DNA of 64,000 nt, taken from positions 54,967,111-55,031,110 of the forward strand of contig NC_060247.1 of NCBI RefSeq assembly GCF_921293095.1, written 5' to 3'. This document shows, piece by piece, positions 25,158 through 36,430 of the stretch (its first letter is position 1; each line of letters starts with the position of its first letter). Origin of the DNA: Ischnura elegans (lineage: Eukaryota; Arthropoda; Insecta; Odonata; Coenagrionidae). The notes below the pieces were generated by a model, which saw only the letters and a list, made by a program, of their open reading frames with translations, was not told where the DNA came from and ran no database searches. Made by a program: the position numbers and the translations under genes.

Positions 25158-28100
25158 CTTGTAAATAGTGTTATCCTCCAAAAATTTTGATTTTATCAGG
25201 TATAAATTTTGACCTGATGGGGGAGTAGGAGAGGATGCCTTTGGAATAATCCAGTAAACCCAATCGCATGCGTCTGCAACTGAAGATATTAATGGACTGT
25301 GCCTTAATTAACAAATATGTTTCTTTCAAGATTGAACACCAATATAGGGCTCCAGGAAGAATAGAAAAATAGGATAGATTAGCTAAAATATTTGTTCTTT
25401 CATCAATAAATCTCATACATACGTATTTACAAAAATACACCTCTATTATTTGCACAGAAACACAACATAAGTTATCCAGAGTTCAATAAAATTTACAACC
25501 TCATATCACATGGTGATGACTCTCCAAAATAAAGGAAAACCATATGGTGATTGGCTCACCCACACAGTTTCTGTACGTAGTTAATACATCATTTTCACTC
25601 ACTGCCTGCAGTGACAATGAAGTACTTTGTAATTAAAAACATCTTTTTTATTTACAACTATAAATATTGAGAACTAAAAGAAGCAAGTAAAATTTATGAT
25701 GATTACACAATGCTTTTCTTTCTAGACAGTGACTAAAAGTACCCCTTCATAAACATGTTTATGCAAAAATGGAGAAAAATACTGGCTGAAGTCACTAATA
25801 ATAAATCTCTGACAAAAGTTGCTAAAAATAAATCAGGAGTAATGTGCGTAAACAGGCAAACCATTCTTTCTTTAATTAGAAAATTTTTTCATTGGCAAAG
25901 AGACATCATTGAGATTTATTGGGTGATAGAGGCATGTGGCACAGCTTGAAGTGATCATAACATCTTCATTCACTGAATGAAGAAGTCATCATCACATACC
26001 AGATTGTATCGCATACCATAATGAGTTGGATGAGGTAATCAAAGAGGAGCTTAAAAAGCAGGGTACGATAACCTCAGGGGCTGAAATGATGATTGAGATA
26101 GTGTCCCCAACAAATAAGTTCAAAGAATTTTAATAAACATATTTTAAAATTGGGGCAAAAGATGAAAAATTTTGGTCTGAGTAGAAGGTTCCAGGAAGAT
26201 TTTATGAAGCACAATTATTAATAAGCTTTACAAGAATAAATTTCTATCCTTGCCACTTTAAATGTACCCGTTTCCCAAGTCCAGCAATTTAAATATTTTC
26301 CCTGAAAAGTAAGTGCATGTACACACACTTTTTTGTACCATTGCAAATAATTCAAATTCATTTGCAGTTACATATCCTTCAGTCAAAAGTTTTCACAGGA
26401 ATCTCAAATGAAATACATATTTTGATTAACAATGTGCTGAAGTGTGAAACGCAAGAAGTCCTGAGACTATTTACATTCGTTTTGCTATGATGTTGCAGCT
26501 TAAATGATACATAAAATAATAGCCCTCATATCTTTTTTTCTCACTGTGTTCACAGAGAAAATAGAATACATAAAGAGAAGAAACTTAATGGAGAAACTTG
26601 AGCAGTGTGTAACAGTAAGAGGGTCCACAAAATCAACATCACATCAACAAGGTGGAATTTTAACTCTTCATACAAAAGAAATTCATCTTTGAGTTAAGTT
26701 AGCTACCAATCCAATTGGAAGAGCCAAAAATCACCTACGTCATCAGAAAATTAGCGCAAATAATATTTTCGACATTTTGATCACAACTCTACAGCATGAA
26801 GCTAAACTTACTTTCCACATCATTATGGATACCCTTTCAATGAGGGTTAAAACTGAACACTGAATTTGGCAAGTATATGCATGAAATAAAACTTACTAAC
26901 AATGGGAATATGTTTCTACCTGAGACTTCTCACAATCCGAACTGAAATGCGACAGGCCTCCAAATGATATGAAATACCCTTTTCTGTGAAAAAATATGTG
27001 TGTCACCATTAATCAGACCTAAGAACAGGGGCAGACTAAGATCATTGTTTTGGGGGGTGATGAATTACATTCTGAAACACCGAAGTGGTACACACACCTT
27101 TCAGCAATAAAGCATCTCATTAGCAATTAAATAAAAACTTGGATAGTTAAGAGGTCAATGCAGAGACATAGAAAGTTCGATTTCCAATACGGGTGAATTT
27201 TTTCATGTAGCAAACAACGGGAATTTTTACAGCTATACATAGACCCACTGATACTCTTTTCAATAATCTATTTGCAATAGCATTAAGAGAATATCACATG
27301 ATAAGTACCAACATAACCATAAAATTCACAAAATTATGATGATTATTTTTCAAAACATCAGCTGGCAAATTATTTTCATGTTTATTAAACCACATGTGTA
27401 CAAATTATTTGAGCATTATAAAGGTAACCTCCAGATTTTCCAATATGATGAGCAGCTGACAAGCAAAATAAAAGAATAAATATGTTACGTATACATATTT
27501 CCTCAATAAAACCAACAAGAAAAACAAGAAATACACCATTCTAGAAAAATGTACCCATTACACCACTACACAATGAAGGGATAGATGGCAGGCACTAATT
27601 TTTTGAAAGTAGGCATAGACTCTTTGCATAAGGCTGACTTGCCAACTTAAGTGACAAGTGCAAAGGATAAACTTATTCCTATTTCATTACTTTGCCAGAG
27701 ACACTACCATGGCAAAACCACTCTTTAAATTAATGGATTGCTTGTCAAAAATACATCCTGAAGAATGAATAATAATAATGACTTCAATAATGATCTTAAA
27801 AGCTAGTAGAATTTTCCTGAGTTAATCATTCCTGCAAATTTATAAGTTTACTTAAGCAAGTTTTTAGTTTGCTGTAATTTCAAATACTTCAAATATTAGT
27901 CATTGACTAATTTCTAATAAAAAAATATGCATCAAGTTCGCCCAAACTGGGGCTTGCAAAATGTGAAGGTACTAAGGCACCATTTCCTTTTGTGTGTGCT
28001 CAGATTGAAATTGATGATGGAACTGGAGAGACCATTGGGTACATAACCTTATAAAGCAAAACTTAAATCCAAGCACTTACTGAGCATGTTCAATGGGGAT

Positions 28101-28951
28101 GAACTTTAATTTACATAATGTACAATATAATACAAATGATGGCAGAGATCAAGGTTCCTAACATTTACGTACTTAGCCTATAGATCTACTATTAATAGTA
28201 TGTGAAAATCTCCATTCGATTTCAGCAATAACAAACTGTGTTATGATAACAGCAATTGCATCATCTTCAAAGAGTACGCACAATTTGTAGTGCTTAAAAA
28301 TGAGATATGATGTTAACCCAAATCCAATGCCTAATTATTTAAAGTCGGAACAATGATTTTAAAAACTTGTATACACCAGAAGTCTTTAACGGCAATGAAA
28401 CCCAGGCATTGAATATTGAAAAAATGTAATGATATTGATTTGCCAAAGAAAATTCACATGATAAGTGTCACTTCGACTGGATTCCATAAAGGTGATTTAG
28501 GAAAAAAAGACTGATAATAATCTTACAATTATGTAGAAAGTATAAAGGCCATTAAGAAGTGAAATCTCTGATAATAAATTGTGCTTCCATTAATAACATA
28601 AAAACAGACAGTCATAGGATTTTCTTTGATCGAATTTGATGAAAAATATGGTATCGCAAAACTCCTGTTTTTAGACTGTAGTTGAATGCTTGTTAATTAA
28701 TACTTGAGTTCCTTCATTATAATAATTACTAATTACATTAGTAAGTAGAGAAAAACCTAATAAATCCCTTGAAAACTATTCTTTTTATAAAAAAATAGCT
28801 GAAATTCATACATCTGTTATAAAAGGCATGTTTCTCTTTGTGAAAAAAAAATGTAGTTAAATAGGTCAAGTGAAAAGAAAAGCTTTGTTCACCAATACCT
28901 TACATTCACCTTGAGGTCATGTGCTTCACATAAAGTAGCCTTATAGCTTCA
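25158..28951. other. Intergenic region between two converging genes
   Basis: AT-rich sequence with no recognisable protein. It includes the solo hAT-like end at 27027 and presumably the 3' UTR of the DNAJC4-like gene. I found no canonical minus-strand AATAAA in the first about 800 bases after its stop codon. Confidence 0.5.
27027..27065. mobile_element. Solo hAT-like terminus
   Basis: CAGGGGCAGACTAAGATC followed by a G-run resembles a hAT end (CAGGGGCGGACTCAG type). No partner end or target duplication was found, so this is a truncated relic. Confidence 0.35.
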
Positions 28952-31900
28952 TCACTTAGGGCCTTTTTTGCTTTGGTTATACTCTTCAACAGAATCTTCA
29001 ATTTTTTTCCTCATAATCTTGAGCTGTTTTTCAAAGCCATTTTCACTTGCCCGACGACGAACATCAGCCAGGATTCTGCTATTTTCTTCAGATACTTTGT
29101 CAAGGCGCTCCCTCGAAAATGTTAACGACTCCCTGCAAAGTCATTTCAATAACATAAAATCCATTGAAACATATGTGCCAAATCAAAGAAGAATATCTCT
29201 CCCCATATAATCATAAACAGAATCATAGAAATTATTCAAAGTTTTATTGCATTATGTGAAATGTACATACAATGCCGTAGCCAGAAAATATTTTCGGGGG
29301 GGGGTTATGGAATAGTAGACAAACATAAAATTATTTTTATAAGATAAATAAAATACCGTATACGGTTAAATATACATATTTATTATAAACCCTTAAAGGA
29401 AAATATCAAAATATTATTATAAAATTGAATTTAGCCTTCTAGCTTTTTTGCAGCGACTAAATGAATTAACTCCTCGGTGTTGATGTCAATTCTGCGGTCC
29501 GTCAGGAGGCTCATAAGTCACTCACCTCTCTACTAATTCACAGCACTATTATTTCACTCACTGCACAACAACTACACACACTGCATCTACAAATTTGCTT
29601 AGATAATTATTGACTTAAGTCGCATTGGACTACTAGATGTCCCTTCGCCGCTATATAATATCATCGTGTGAGCACCAAGCAAGCATAACGTATCTATTTA
29701 AGTTTTTTCATATCGGGGGGGCCCGATGCATGAGCAGAAAATCCCGGCAGTGGGAGAGAATTTTTGGTGACTGCTCGATCCCAGCTGGAATGTTGTGTGT
29801 AGGATATTTCAAGCACAATACTCCATCAGTCAGATAGGACATTTAGCAGTGGTACCCTGGGCGCACTTTTTTAAGAGCAGGCTAATGCCGATGCCAGGTT
29901 TCTCTCCACCCTTCCTTCCCTAATGGCACAAATGACCTCAGCTGTTGGTCGCCTCCTCCAAATACCAAATTAGCTTATATTTCTGAATCATAGGAAAAGA
30001 GCACTCTCCAAAATATGTAGGACATAACAAATTGTATGCTACCACTATTTTCATTTTACACATCGATACCTCCACTGCATAAACACTCAACAATCGCCCA
30101 CCAAATCAAATCCGCTCTTCTAGATAGTCCTTATAGTACTAGATGATCGGATTTGATTCGGTGGGCGATTGTAGTGTTTATGTAGTGGAGGTATCGACAT
30201 AGTTTATGCAGTAGGTGTGCCGTGCATTCTGCACAACTGGTACAAGAACAAGCCATGCCATCAATGCCAATTTGTTGTTTTCTGTGATCATTGTTGATCT
30301 TTCGAAATCTTTTAGTAGTGAAGACAAGTTTTACTCAATGATTCTTACAACAAATCATTTACTTACATTCCCAGAGCTAATTCTCAATGCATTATGCATG
30401 AAAACTACTAAATATTTGTACCTTCTTAAATTCTCATCCAGGATTTGTCTAATCAAATAGCATTCATTTTCAAGGATCACTTATGTACCTATCACACATG
30501 ATCCTCATCCTCAGAGACATTATTGCTGGTGAGAATTTCCGTTTGTATTACAGGAACTTGTAGCAATTAATCCTATTGCAAGTATGTAGATATGCATCTC
30601 GCCAGTTAAAATTAAGAAAAATGGAGGAAGTTTACTATGCATGGTATAAATTCATGTAATAATGCAATTAATAAGATGTGAATCTAGATAATGTCACCGC
30701 TCACTTTGTTTTCATAAAGTAAGTAAAAGCACATAAATGAGTCCAGAATTTAGTTCAAATTGGAAGGAAAGGTACAGAAATAAAGAGTATAGGAGAATTT
30801 GGGAGAGAGTGTACTAAGCAGAGAATAAAAATATGTAAGTAGCACATAAAAATTGCATTGATATGAGGCAGTCAAGACAAAAAAATCTGGCATAATCCTA
30901 GCCTGTTATTAACATCAATGATTGACTGGTGTTGTTTAAAGGTCATGGTTGTATTTGCTGTGCCAACATGTAAGTTCTGTTCTCTGATGTCGTTATCAGA
31001 CAGGGTTCCCATTCCAACTAAATTATAAAATTCACGGTTTTTTCCAGGTTTTCACGGTATAAATGTCATCAAATTCACGGTTTGTAGATAAGGCATTTTA
31101 GGTAGAAATATTGATCACGTAACAATCATCGGCCGCACGTTAACTAAAAATGTAACAAACGCAACAACTGCCTTGAATGCAAACGCAGCAATGAAAGTGT
31201 TATCTCTTACGACGTCACCTAAAGTTAGCGAAATTCAGGTCCGGCTAAAAGGTGTGAGTGGGAAAATGGAGTAAGCAGTGTGGCAGGGAAGTGAAGAAGT
31301 GCCTGATTTTTTGCCAGGGTCAATTTCTTCCAATCATAGGCTTAAGGTCAATGTGCTGTCATGGCACACGGACCAATTAATATTTGCGCTTCGAATACAC
31401 GTGTGCAGATACATTCGTGAACAGTATCTGCACGAGACTCGGCCTTGAAACATGATCGAAACATGGATTTTTCTTTTAATCTGTCTATCGTAGTTCTACA
31501 ACCAAGTTTGAGAGATTTCTAAGGTTTTATGACAAAATTTGCGGCCATTTCCAGGTTTTTTCACGGTTGAGTGGGAACCCTGTCAGAGTAAATGCTAAGT
31601 ATTCAACATGTATGGTACCATTATTTACTTATCTTTGAACGCAAACCTACCCAGGTGAGTAAATTGTGATAAAATATATATATAAAAGAATGGGTCCAGG
31701 CAAAAATATTCCTGACCTATTTCCAAATGTTTCCATAGGTTAGAATCCCTTCATATCCTTGCATTGCATTTGGATTCCCTGCATTGCAACGGCAGAAAAT
31801 TCTAATTTTCACTACTGCTTGCAGAAGCCACCCACATAGGTAGGCAAGTATAAGCAATAAAAAGTATAGGCATTAGTTCCATAAAACTTTGTGACTTTTT

Positions 31901-34289
31901 ACAAGACTTTTGTCCTTTGATCATTCCCTAATTGATTTCATGTTTATGTCAAAACCTTTGGTCATTGCCTTTTGAATAATGGAAAATTCCTTGATTTCTA
32001 GGAAATGGCCAGTTTTGTGGTGTTTTGTTGCCTCTACACCTATATTCTTATTCCTAGCAACCTGATATGTCAGCCCTGATCAGTCAGGTAAAAAGTAACA
32101 CCTCGTAGTACACAATGATAAAACTGACATAATTATTAGCATTGCTACAAAAATACATAATTAAACAATGATCAATAGCTAAATAAAAAAGATGTTAGAG
32201 CACAGTAGTTTTTAAAGCCAGGAAACAGATGAGTTGATGGATACAAACAAGGGCAGATCCAGGATTTTTCCGGGGGGAGGCACCAGGGTCTGACAGGCAA
32301 GCGATCTTCTCATATTTGGGATTAAAAACTACATGCAAAAATTAATCTAAGAAACATACTGTTAATTTTAACATCAAAGTTATTAATAAGTGAATATTTC
32401 TAAGTTTTAAATTATAATATAAAATTAATTGATATATGTATTAAAAATCTCGTCGATTTTTTAAGTGTCTGGGGACATGTGCTCCTGTGCCCTTCCCCAT
32501 AAATCTGCCTGTGGATACAAACTTTATTAATGTACGACAACAGCAAGCATGTGAGGGATTATATTGCAAGCTAAAAAAACACTGTACTAACCAGATAGAC
32601 TACTGATTAAAACCACTTCCATTCCCTTCCATTCCACTTCAGTACTTCATATCATGATAGATATATATCAAGAACAAAAACCCCTATTTCATTTCATCCA
32701 TTTTGCTCATACGATGGCTTTTCTACATGATAACGTCACAGGTGCAAGCTTTAACATGGACAGATAAGATGGATATTGCGAGCATTAATGGAGAGTGAAC
32801 GAAGCTCACACTCAGCATGAGAGCAGATCACAACATATATTATAGAAAATTCTCAGCCTCCTAAAAGTCAAGTGAACACTACAAAGGGGGTTTCGAATCA
32901 TCTATAAATTATTGCTGCAGCAACACAACAATGGACACCAAAAATTAATGCATACCTTATAGCAAGAACTTGCAATCCCACTCCAGCTGAAGCAAAAATA
33001 ATGCACAAAAATACAATCCATGACTTAGACATCCTTTGGTGCTCTTTACCATCTTCTCTTTGTCCATCTTGGCCAGGTCTGCGTAAGTTACTATGGATTT
33101 TCCATCAGAAGATAGATTAGAAGAAATAATATAAATGATTAGGAGGAAGGCGCATTAGAACAGACTCATTTACACTTAAGCATTATAAAGGTACACAATT
33201 ATCTTTCTGGTACTACTTAGATATAAGAATAGACCAATTCCAGACTTCATTTGAAAATCTTAAAAATGATTTGTGCATAAAGAGGGCAGCTTTTGAAATC
33301 AACAATAGGCTTCACAGTCAGAAAACACACAAACTAAAAGTCATTGGATTAAGAGACTTCACAGCAGAGGAAATGGAATTATAAGAAACATTAAATACCT
33401 TGGGTAGATATTGACAACATGTAAGTGCAATGGTAGTACATCATTATTACATGCACATGAAATGTAAAATGTGATATGCTTTCAACAAGATGGAAACACG
33501 CTCGCAACAAGAATATGACAAGACCAATAAATATAAACATGCAAAACATAACATAGTCGTACCATTACTCATGCAATATCCTTGATACATACTAGTATTC
33601 ATACGGGTCGGTGTATACGGTGGTAGTAGGTTTAGTAGGGGTCGAGTTGGTCCTATGAATATATTGCTCATTCCTGAGGGTCAAATCATAAGCACTCCTT
33701 TTCTGTGGACGACTTAGAACACTGTATGCTTCATTTAGCTTCACAAATCTTTGATGGTTCAACGGATCATTACGGTTTTTGTCAGGGTGCATCTAAAATA
33801 AAATAGGTTATATAATGAAACACGGTATTGCGTAACACATGATATTTTCTAGCAATATTTCCCGTAAATGTTTGAAATAAGATCTAAGACATTCTTAAGC
33901 TAAAAACATATCAAATAGTTAGCCTTGTCGAATGACAAAAGAGGATGGATGGCTAAAGAATGGTAGAAATATACGAAAGAAGGAAAAACATGACTGTGAT
34001 AGAAAAATCAATTTAATTTTCATACCTCTTTCGAGAGTTTAATGAAAGCATCTCTAACTTCTTTTGCGGTGCAGTCCCTCTTCACCTGAAGAATCTCATA
34101 ATGGTTTTTCGATGACAGCCTGAGATAGAAGACATTCATCGGTTATGGTGGCAACTTTAAAAAAATTCGCACATTTAACGATCAATTAGTAAAAAATTAC
34201 CGAGTTCCTGAGCTACGTATAGACCTAAGGGCGTTAAAATATAATTCTACATGTTCAGACCGCCAACACAGCCGTTTCAATTTATACAT
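28952..34289 (-). CDS. DNAJC4: DnaJ (Hsp40) homolog, DNAJC4-like, five exons
   Basis: A membrane-anchored J-domain co-chaperone assembled from splice sites. Exons on the minus strand are 34289-34201, 34119-34026, 33792-33593, 33090-32956 and 29132-28952. They total 699 bases, or 232 residues plus TGA, close to vertebrate DNAJC4 (about 240). Exon 1 gives a basic, presequence-like N-terminus (MYKLKRLCWR...). Exons 2-3 form the J domain: NHYEILQVKRDCTAKEVRDA, then the Hsp70-stimulating HPD at residues 63-65, then RFVKLNEAYSVLS. Exon 4 encodes one membrane helix (SWIVFLCIIFASAGVGLQVL), and exon 5 a charged, Lys-rich tail. Junction phases agree. In exon 3 an apparent TAG is split by a GTATGT donor. 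The exon 4 acceptor at CATAG is needed, because the next CAG would create a stop. An out-of-frame 5-codon upstream ORF overlaps the start. The DnaJ family is certain; DNAJC4 orthology rests on length and layout. Confidence 0.88.
29270..29514 (-). mobile_element. Truncated hAT-type element, 3' end with transposase tail
   Basis: The terminus CAATGCCGTAGCCAG at 29270 matches the hAT end CAGTGGCGTAGCCAG and is followed by a G-run. Inside, on the minus strand (29514-29431), a 27-codon frame reads TDRRIDINTEELI and then VAAKKLEG before TAA. This resembles the extreme C-terminus of hAT-like transposases (an LLT/S-x-x-x-x-I-D/N pattern near the stop). The opposite end was not found, so the copy is truncated. 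It lies in intron 4 of the DNAJC4-like gene. Confidence 0.5.
29866..29959 (-). repeat. Dispersed repeat copy (partner at 2933-3030, inverted)
   Basis: The reverse complement of this stretch matches 2933-3030 in several blocks of 10-14 bases in the same order. It lies in intron 4 of the DNAJC4-like gene. Confidence 0.75.
30061..30200. repeat. Foldback element: 54-bp inverted arms around a 33-bp loop
   Basis: The left arm (30061-30114) and right arm (30148-30200) are near-perfect reverse complements, sharing for instance CGATACCTCCACT and CAATCGCCCACC. They differ by a few substitutions and a 2-base gap. A transcript of either strand would form a long hairpin. It lies in intron 4 of the DNAJC4-like gene. 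Confidence 0.85.
31001..31582. mobile_element. Non-autonomous DNA transposon with CAGGGTTCCCA termini
   Basis: A 582-bp stretch begins CAGGGTTCCCATTC and ends, on the opposite strand, CAGGGTTCCCACTC. TCAGA lies directly outside both ends (30996-31000 and 31583-31587), a possible 5-bp target duplication. Subterminal motifs TTCACGGTTTTTTCCAGG and TTCCAGGTTTTTTCACGG recur near both ends. No transposase frame is seen. Superfamily not assigned. It lies in intron 4 of the DNAJC4-like gene. Confidence 0.6.
32248..32513. mobile_element. Short non-autonomous hAT element with 8-bp target duplication
   Basis: A 266-bp insertion flanked by perfect GATACAAA repeats (32240-32247 and 32514-32521). Ends read CAAGGGCAGATCC and, on the other strand, CACAGGCAGATTT: degenerate versions of the hAT terminus CAGGGGCGGATCC. 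The interior is AT-rich without a coding frame. It lies in intron 4 of the DNAJC4-like gene. Confidence 0.8.
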
Positions 34290-35989
34290 ATCCTGACATG
34301 GGTATGAACCCGATGCGTAGCTATCATAAATATGCTTTATAATTAGGAAATTTTCGACATTAGGTCATTTTGAAAGTCAGTGACTAAAGCACAATACCAA
34401 AATACCATAAATTTACACGACTAAACTTTCCATACCGAGGATTTTGAAGGATTACAAGTTCACGAAAAACAAATGACGAATGTAATTGTTATGAAGAACG
34501 ATTTAAGAGGCAATTCAAATTTTGATGCGTCATGTCGCTTTTAAGAAGACCAAATAAGATAACTTTAGTGGAAGTAATATGGCCTGAATCTCCTATGACA
34601 TGCCCAATTTTAAAACAGATTTCCCACGCTTAAAGTAATTCAATGAATAACATCGAAAACTTTCGTCATGCTGCTATGTTTCTAAGGTTTTCTTTTGCGT
34701 CTTTAAAACTAATATGTTATTATCTCCTGTGTATGCTAATATATAGGTGATTGAGTCCTGAATAAGCTTAAATTTAAGATCTTAACGATAACGTAAGTTT
34801 CTCGTGTATTCAATGCTAATGTTGAATTCGTAAAAGTGAAGACATTCATCGAGTATTTTCAATTCACTGAGGCTAACCACCACACATTGGTTTTCATTTA
34901 TTGAAAAATGGCAAATATATATTTTTTCGCGCTATATATTCCTTTCACTACAAACACATTGTTTTTTTTAGAGTTTGATCTAATATTAGATCATATGACA
35001 CCGAATTTTCAATAAGTGTTCAATATAGATGGCGATCTTTTCTTGACTAAAGGAATTATTTACAGTACCTATGATATTTATTAAGTGAAATTTTAAGTGT
35101 GTATCTTTATTATTAATTGTTCATTCTACTATACTATGCGCAATAAAAATATTTATATTATCCAGAATTGCTGACCTAGCTGTCATCCTCAGAAAATTTT
35201 ATTCGCACCGTCATCCAAAAAATCACCTGATCCTTCACTTGAACAAGCTTAAAGTTGAGCTCTGCTTACAGACTACTCAAGGGCACAACGAACTTTTGGA
35301 CCACTGCGGGTGTAGTTACTCCTCTTTTGTGACGAATTGTTGTGAATAATTGTATTACTTTCTCAAATAACCAACTACTAAAGAAGCGCATAGTTGAGCA
35401 GAGTGAACTTTTGGTGAACGGAAATCAAGGTCGAATTCACAATAACGCTATATACCACATAATAAGGAATATATTCGCTATTCTGTGGCTTTAAGTTGGC
35501 CCTGCCACGGGTTAGAATTTGCGGTCTGTATGTTAGGTTCACCGAATTTATTTTCAATTCATATTCATATTCAATTCATATTCAATTCATATTCATAGAG
35601 CTAACTCCAGTGGTTTTATGTTAATTAATCTAAGTAAAATCCAGCTAAGAGTATAATGATGTTCCAAAAATTAAATATTATGCACATTTCTCGTACTCTA
35701 GCTGATTTTTGGTGCTGGCAGTTAGACCGGGATGTACTTGAGCCAAAATTATAATGCATAAAATAGTTAATATTGTTTGATAAAAAAAGCTCCCTGATTA
35801 TCAAAGTTAATGTTGATGGTCCCTTTTCTCGATTCAGAGGGTGTACGAACGCGTGCACAGTTATGGGAAAAATTTGAAGCCTCCCCTGACTAGCATAAAA
35901 AAGTGGATGAATACCCAGATTAAATTGTTTTTGTGAAAATAAAATTATAGAAAGAAAACATCTGAAACAACTTAAAGAGAATCAAACAC
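34290..35989. other. Region upstream of the DNAJC4-like gene
   Basis: The promoter and 5' UTR should lie in the first few hundred bases, but no TATA box or initiator stands out. The rest is AT-rich intergenic sequence with the simple repeat at 35.55 kb. Confidence 0.4.
35545..35597 (+). repeat. Low-complexity TTCATATTCA repeat
   Basis: Interleaved TTCAATTCATA and TTCATA units make a short simple repeat in AT-rich intergenic sequence. Confidence 0.8.
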
Positions 35990-36230
35990 GAGGTGTGCTC
36001 AGAAAATATCGGGATTTGATTTTTTATAAATTCTCGCAAGTATGGAGAGTACGAGAGTCATTTTTTAAATGTTTGTATACCTGCCCTTGAAATCTGGTAA
36101 AATTTTCAGCTGTTTTCGCTGTTTACTTTGTATGTGACAGCCACTGAGGATTGACGTGTTTTTATGAGTTCAGTGATTTTCGGCTCATACATCTTCACTA
36201 GTTCGTGAATTTTTGGCCAAAATCAATACC

Positions 36231-36303
36231 GTGGCGATACCGCAGCCTCCATATGAACCTGAAATGGCTCCGTGCGACTTTTTCCTATTTCCTCAGAATT
36301 CCT
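36231..36303 (+). pseudogene. mariner transposase fragment around the third catalytic Asp
   Basis: About 24 codons reading VAIPQPPYEPEMAPCDFFLF and a few more. Known mariner transposases have PPYSPDLAPxDFxLF here. The Ser and Asp of YSPD are replaced by Glu, but the catalytic Asp is kept. No open frame extends to the rest of the DD34D domain. Confidence 0.75.
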
Positions 36304-36359
36304 ATTACTTTAGTAGTTTATATTGTCTAAGCCTATTTCCAAAACCATATAGAAAACCA

Positions 36360-36430
36360 TAGGGCCGTACTCTTTACTGGGCGAAAAAAGAGGGCCTGAA
36401 AGGGAGTGTGGGAAGTAAGTAAGGATCTAA
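36360..36430 (+). repeat. Short dispersed repeat with GGCCGTACTCTTT motif, copy 1
   Basis: GGCCGTACTCTTTACTGGGC and following GGGAG blocks recur at 39067-39140. It lies inside the decayed mariner. Confidence 0.4.

Noticed and set aside
33592-33594. In-frame TAG taken as the end of the J-domain protein
   Set aside because: A GTATGT donor overlaps it, and the downstream exons restore a membrane helix and tail that bring the protein to the family's length. Splicing is the better reading.
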